This document shows, in pieces, positions 7,727 to 10,286 of a DNA stretch of 10,286 bases (positions are counted from its first letter, which is position 1; each line of letters starts with the position of its first letter). Position numbers and translations under genes: made by a program. The DNA is from an uncultured Bacteroidota bacterium. GTDB lineage: Bacteria; Bacteroidota; Bacteroidia; Chitinophagales; Chitinophagaceae. The notes beneath the pieces are model-generated. The model was given only the letters and a program-made list of their open reading frames with translations, did not search any database and was not told the DNA's origin. The DNA lies in assembly GCA_903913355.1 (NCBI GenBank), contig CAIWKU010000503.1:1-10286 (forward strand), in the 5' to 3' direction.

Positions 7727-8172
7727 GGCAAGCAATTTAGTAATCAGTTAAAAAATAGCAGTTTCTAAAAAATTACCTTTTCGATCTCGCTGTTTTTAAA
7801 ATTACTGTTACTAATAAACACTTCTCATGTGTATATTGTATGCATCTCGGCAGGAGCTTATCAGGTAATCTGCCCTGATCATTGTATTCTATAGTAAGCA
7901 GCTTTCGATAAAATCCAAACTTCAATCTGCAGGGCACAGATTGTGTCATATTTCCACGATTAAGTTAATCGATATATTAAACAAAACAAAAAATATTCTG
8001 ATTTTCTGAAGATAGTCGTTTGTTTAATTGAAAGATGAGTTGTGTTTGGGTAGGATGTATGCTAAACCAGAGGTTTTCCTTTTAAGCTAAATTTAAGGAC
8101 TATATAAGTGAGTCGTCTTTCAAAACCACTCACTTATATGATAGGTATAATAGGCAAGCTACCAGTTTCGCG
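7727..8172. other. 446-bp gene-free region with several short dyads
   Basis: No convincing coding sequence is present. It lies between the stops of the stress gene and the start of the barrel gene, both on the minus strand, so it should hold the barrel-gene promoter and a leader. I find three dyads besides the hairpin at 8102-8139: atcagg/cctgat (7860-7865 and 7874-7879), caatctg/cagattg (7923-7929 and 7937-7943) and ttaat/attaa (7965-7969 and 7976-7980, 6-bp spacer). I see no good match to the Bacteroidota TAnnTTTG promoter element on the minus strand. The length is generous for a promoter alone. Confidence 0.6.
8102..8139 (-). terminator. Probable hairpin terminator after the universal stress gene
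   Basis: A perfect 12-bp inverted repeat (atataagtgagt at 8102-8113, actcacttatat at 8128-8139) encloses a 14-nt loop. It begins 34 bp after the stop of the universal stress gene. There is no T-tract beyond the stem on the minus strand and the stem is AT-rich, so termination is plausible but may be inefficient; a transcript-stabilising hairpin is the alternative. Confidence 0.55.
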
Positions 8173-9000
8173 TTATTCATGAATGGACATCACAGGCACT
8201 TGCGCATGAAGCGCCATTTGAGAAGAAGTGCTTTTATGTATCATGCGATCAAGCAGGCTATGTTTTTTAGGAACTACCACCAGCAAGTCTAATTTTTGTT
8301 TTATAGAGAACTGGTTCACTTCCTCTTCAATATTCACGCCTGAAATAAAGTGGAAAACCGGCTTTATTTCGTTTAGCATTTCACGTAACCGATCAAATTC
8401 CTCTCGCTCAGACGTTCCGAGTGTGATTCCCAATTCGGTATTAACATGTAATAGGTGTAATCTGGCACGAAATGCTTTTACGATGCTTTTAATCATATCA
8501 ACATGAACGCTTTCGGTTACATCTCTCAGATCGCAGGCAAGACCAACATTTGAAATGGTAGTAAACTTGGCATTGGGAGGCACAATCATTAATGGCCAGG
8601 AAAGATGCTGGATAGCAGATAATACATTGCTTCCAAAGAATACTCTTTCCATATTCGATTTTCCGGTGGCTCCCATGATAACCGCATACGGCTGAATAAA
8701 ACTGCAATAGTCTTCAATTTTTTTAATGATGCCTCCATCTTTTACCTCAGCATAAATGTTGACAGCTCCTTCAGCCCGATAAACGAGTTTTTCTTTCAAA
8801 TCCTGAATTTTCTTAACTGCGTCTGTTTTTAATTGGGTAATGATCTCAGCCGAAACAGGCACTTCACTAAAAGTTACCGGATATTGATACACGTGAACAA
8901 GGGCAAGGTTTCCTTTAATGGCCAATGCAAAATCCAACGCATAATAAGCGGCATTTACAGAAACCGGGGAAAAATCTATCGGAACTACAATTGTTTTCAT
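8173..9000 (-). CDS. Tandem-domain universal stress protein (UspA family)
   Basis: This 275-residue cytoplasmic protein consists of two UspA-type alpha/beta domains: residues 1-142 (MKTIVVPIDFSPVS opening, Asp9) and about 148-275. Domain 1 keeps the complete nucleotide-binding motif G-2x-G-9x-G-S: Gly110, Gly113, then Gly123-Ser124. Domain 2 has VVPKKHSLLDRMIHKSTSS at the matching place without the glycines, so it probably does not bind ATP and may serve as the dimer partner. Stress proteins of this type respond to starvation, oxygen limitation or redox change; the exact action is unknown. The start at 9000 follows an A/T-rich sequence without Shine-Dalgarno. A Crp-like palindrome lies 126 bp upstream and a Crp/Fnr regulator is encoded nearby, which suggests control by that family. 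Confidence 0.93.
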   Translation of the reverse strand: MKTIVVPIDFSPVSVNAAYYALDFALAIKGNLALVHVYQYPVTFSEVPVSAEIITQLKTDAVKKIQDLKEKLVYRAEGAVNIYAEVKDGGIIKKIEDYCSFIQPYAVIMGATGKSNMERVFFGSNVLSAIQHLSWPLMIVPPNAKFTTISNVGLACDLRDVTESVHVDMIKSIVKAFRARLHLLHVNTELGITLGTSEREEFDRLREMLNEIKPVFHFISGVNIEEEVNQFSIKQKLDLLVVVPKKHSLLDRMIHKSTSSQMALHAQVPVMSIHE

Positions 9001-9074
9001 AACGAATTATTTAATAATAAGAGGGGGTTCCGGGAAACCGGGATAGCTTATTTCGCAGGATATAGATAGGTGTG

Positions 9075-9082
9075 CGAAAGTA
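9075..9082 (-). promoter_or_regulatory. Possible promoter -7 element of the stress gene
   Basis: On the minus strand the sequence reads TACTTTCG, one mismatch from the Bacteroidota -7 consensus TAnnTTTG. Only a weak -33 half (ATTG at 9099-9102) lies upstream, at a spacing shorter than usual, which would fit a promoter needing an activator. Transcription would start near 9070, giving a leader of about 70 nt. The Crp-like box would then centre about 60-64 bp upstream. Confidence 0.28.
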
Positions 9083-9125
9083 GAAATAGCCTTATTCTCA
9101 ATATATGATATTCCTCAAGTCAATA

Positions 9126-9141
9126 TTTGATTTCTGTCACA
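9126..9141. promoter_or_regulatory. Crp/Fnr-family operator candidate (TTTGA-N6-TCACA)
   Basis: TTTGA-TTTCTG-TCACA is a 16-bp near-palindrome that matches the classical Crp consensus TGTGA-N6-TCACA at nine of ten arm positions. It lies in the divergent region, 126 bp upstream of the stress gene, and about 585 bp from the end of a Crp/Fnr gene. Chance occurrence of a nine-of-ten match in 10 kb is not negligible, but the intergenic position strengthens it. Confidence 0.42.
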
Positions 9142-9290
9142 TATGGGGAGAAAGGGAGTGAGGGGTTCCTGACTTGATTAAGGAGAATGGAGTAGCCGGA
9201 TGATAAGATTTTATTTTGGAAAAAGAGCCAACATGATAAAAATCAGTTTGCAAATAGACCTGTGTCAGGTAAACACCTTATGCGGAAAAT

Positions 9291-9298
9291 TAAGTTTG
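9291..9298 (+). promoter_or_regulatory. TAnnTTTG match just upstream of the unknown gene
   Basis: TAAGTTTG exactly matches the Bacteroidota -7 consensus on the strand of the downstream gene. The ATG is only 11 bp further on, so the leader would be just a few nucleotides, and no TTTG lies at the proper -33 distance. It may be a promoter giving a near-leaderless message or a chance match. Confidence 0.27.
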
Positions 9299-9309
9299 TA
9301 TAAAAAAAT

Positions 9310-9702
9310 ATGCAGTTGCGCATTTTTCCAACACAGCATATCAGCGACCTGCAAAAAGACTTCAATGCGGCCTTCCCGTATTTGAGGCTGGAAATACTGG
9401 ATTTTAAAACCTGTCAGGCGCCTGATAATGATAATGTATTGAAACAATCAGCCGCCCCTAACTCCAATCCTCTTTATATAGGTAATTACCAGGGCACGAT
9501 TACGGATGGGATCCTTGAAATTGAGGAAACTATGAAAGTAAGTGAGTTAGTAAGATTGTTTAAAGAGGAATTTAGTCTTTGTGTACAGGTATTTCGCCGT
9601 TCCGGTATTATGTGGTTACAAACCAGCATGACAGCAGAGTGGACTTTAAAAAAGCAAAATGAACATGGAAAAGACCTCTCCCCTTCTCAAAAAGTGTATT
9701 GA
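9310..9702 (+). CDS. Conserved-looking hypothetical protein, function unknown
   Basis: This is a 130-residue soluble protein with no signal peptide and no membrane helix. Two structured parts are joined by a variable Asn/Pro/Asp-rich linker (about residues 36-58). The N-terminal part (MQLRIFPTQHISDLQKDFNAAFPYLRLEIL) reads as strand-helix-strand. The C-terminal part has a helix (TMKVSELVRLFKEEF, 74-88), a strand with QVFRRSG (93-99) and an aromatic tail (MWLQT, then EWTLKKQNEHG). From memory, similar short proteins with a QVFRRSG-x-WLxT block are widespread in Bacteroidota, often beside universal stress genes, but I cannot verify this here. No catalytic residue set is evident. The ATG at 9310 follows an A-run and fits the family's beginning. 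It is divergent from the stress gene and convergent with the Crp/Fnr gene (24-bp gap, no clear terminator). Confidence 0.8.
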   Translation: MQLRIFPTQHISDLQKDFNAAFPYLRLEILDFKTCQAPDNDNVLKQSAAPNSNPLYIGNYQGTITDGILEIEETMKVSELVRLFKEEFSLCVQVFRRSGIMWLQTSMTAEWTLKKQNEHGKDLSPSQKVY

Positions 9703-9726
9703 AAGGAAAGTATATTTTACCGTGTA

Positions 9727-10286
9727 TTAATAAAGAAGGGTATCCAGTTTATCTATATCAATAATTTTTATCCTTCCTTCTTTTATCTCAACCAGTTTTT
9801 CGGCTTTAAAATCACTGAGTGTGCGAATCAGTGATTCGGTAGCTGTACCTACATAGTGTGCAATATCATCTCTGGAAATTTCCAGTGAATGACTGTTTCC
9901 TTCCAGGTTATATTTTTTATGAATTGCGATCAGTGATTTGGCAACGCGTATTCTTAGAGAACTATATGCGAGGTTTAAAAGGCGCTCTTCTTTTTCTTTT
10001 ACATTCTGTGTGATAATCTGTATAAAACGATTTGCCACATTAATATCTCCGTAGATCATTTGTAAAAAATCTTCCCTGGGTATATGTAGTATTTCAGCAT
10101 CCTCTAAAATCATCGCATTGTTTTCGTAAGAATTATTGGCAATCAGGGCTGAATACCCAATAAAATCGCCTTCGCTTAAAATATCCGTAATATATTCTTT
10201 CCCATCCTCATGCAGTTTATATTCTTTTACCTTTCCTTTTAATATATAATACAAAAATTTTGGCCTTTTGCCCTCCTGAAAAAGGC
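9727..10286 (-). CDS. Crp/Fnr-family transcription regulator (5' end cut by window edge)
   Basis: This DNA-binding regulator has a cyclic-nucleotide-binding-like sensor domain followed by a Crp-type winged helix. The frame stays open to the right edge: codons before the TTG at 10254 read LFQEGKRPKF, which is normal family sequence, so that TTG is internal and a few dozen N-terminal residues are missing. The visible sensor part runs through LYYILKGKVKEYK, GDFIGYSALI and the long dimer helix (NRFIQIITQNVKEKEERLLNL). The helix-turn-helix is ISRDDIAHYVGTATESLIRTLSDF, followed by the wing (EKLVEIKEGRIKIIDID). The recognition helix keeps the Glu and Arg that contact the TGA/TCA core in Crp and Fnr, while the Arg preceding Glu in E. 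coli Crp is Thr. The cAMP-binding Arg-Ser pair is replaced (ENNAM), so cAMP is probably not the ligand. The visible part has no cysteines; N-terminal Fnr-type cysteines cannot be judged. Its likely targets include the stress gene next door. Confidence 0.92.
   Translation of the reverse strand, partial: LFQEGKRPKFLYYILKGKVKEYKLHEDGKEYITDILSEGDFIGYSALIANNSYENNAMILEDAEILHIPREDFLQMIYGDINVANRFIQIITQNVKEKEERLLNLAYSSLRIRVAKSLIAIHKKYNLEGNSHSLEISRDDIAHYVGTATESLIRTLSDFKAEKLVEIKEGRIKIIDIDKLDTLLY

Larger units (their letters stand above)
9001..9309. other. Divergent regulatory region between the stress gene and the unknown gene
   Basis: This is a 309-bp non-coding stretch between two divergent genes. 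It contains a Crp-like palindrome (9126-9141), a possible minus-strand promoter element (9075-9082), a plus-strand TAnnTTTG match (9291-9298) and a short direct repeat ccggga-aa-ccggga (9030-9043) in the likely leader of the stress gene. A 61-codon open frame at 9200-9385 overlaps the unknown gene and has no sign of being real. Confidence 0.6.

Noticed and set aside
7727..7735. TTG start three codons upstream of the barrel-protein ATG
   Set aside because: The ATG at 7726 begins directly at a normal signal peptide; the TTG adds nothing.
7965..7980. TTAAT-N6-ATTAA as a second Crp/Fnr operator
   Set aside because: The spacing fits but the arms lack the TGA/TCA core; in AT-rich DNA this is expected by chance.
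9200..9385. 61-residue open frame in the intergenic region
   Set aside because: It overlaps the better-supported unknown gene in another frame, has an odd composition and no recognisable motif.
10252..10254. TTG as the start of the Crp/Fnr gene
   Set aside because: The frame continues upstream with ten residues typical of the family (LFQEGKRPKF) to the window edge, so the gene is partial and the TTG is an internal Leu.

Overview
The window looks like chromosomal DNA of a Bacteroidota bacterium, most likely close to Chitinophagaceae/Sphingobacteriia; the family-level guess is weak. The evidence is an AT-rich composition, almost no Shine-Dalgarno sequences (A/T-rich stretches before the starts instead), a TonB-dependent receptor with an N-terminal carboxypeptidase-regulatory-like domain, a PorT-type small outer-membrane barrel, a tandem-domain universal stress protein and a Crp/Fnr protein of the Bacteroidota type. 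I see no tRNA, rRNA, CRISPR array, insertion sequence or phage gene.

Left part (1-4461, + strand): the tail of a [NiFe]-hydrogenase maturation operon. hypD is cut by the left edge. After 11 bp comes a TonB-dependent receptor, and 10 bp after that comes hypE. HypD assembles the Fe(CN)2CO moiety and HypE makes the cyanide ligand, so these two genes normally work side by side. An outer-membrane receptor wedged between them, with a His/Cys-rich plug, suggests that the operon also encodes uptake of a metal, most simply nickel, for the hydrogenase. The operon ends in a perfect 20-bp hairpin that can terminate transcription from both sides.

Middle part (4473-7726, - strand): read in transcription order, a small outer-membrane beta-barrel protein, a hairpin, a four-helix cytochrome b561-type membrane protein and a secreted amidase-signature enzyme. 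The cytochrome and amidase genes are 49 bp apart and may be co-transcribed. The cytochrome could serve as a quinone-reducing partner of a hydrogenase, but nothing here proves it. A 446-bp gene-free stretch with several short dyads lies upstream of the barrel gene.

Right part (8173-10286): a tandem universal stress protein (-), a short unknown but normal-looking protein (+), and a Crp/Fnr-family regulator (-) cut by the right edge. A Crp-like palindrome (TTTGA-N6-TCACA) lies between the stress protein and the unknown gene, about 60 bp upstream of a possible stress-gene promoter. The regulator keeps the Glu/Arg pair of the Crp/Fnr recognition helix but lacks the usual cAMP-binding Arg-Ser. A small stress regulon, possibly tied to oxygen or redox state, is a reasonable inference. 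Together with hydrogenase maturation, the window fits a locus for hydrogen or low-oxygen metabolism, but the hydrogenase structural genes are not in it.
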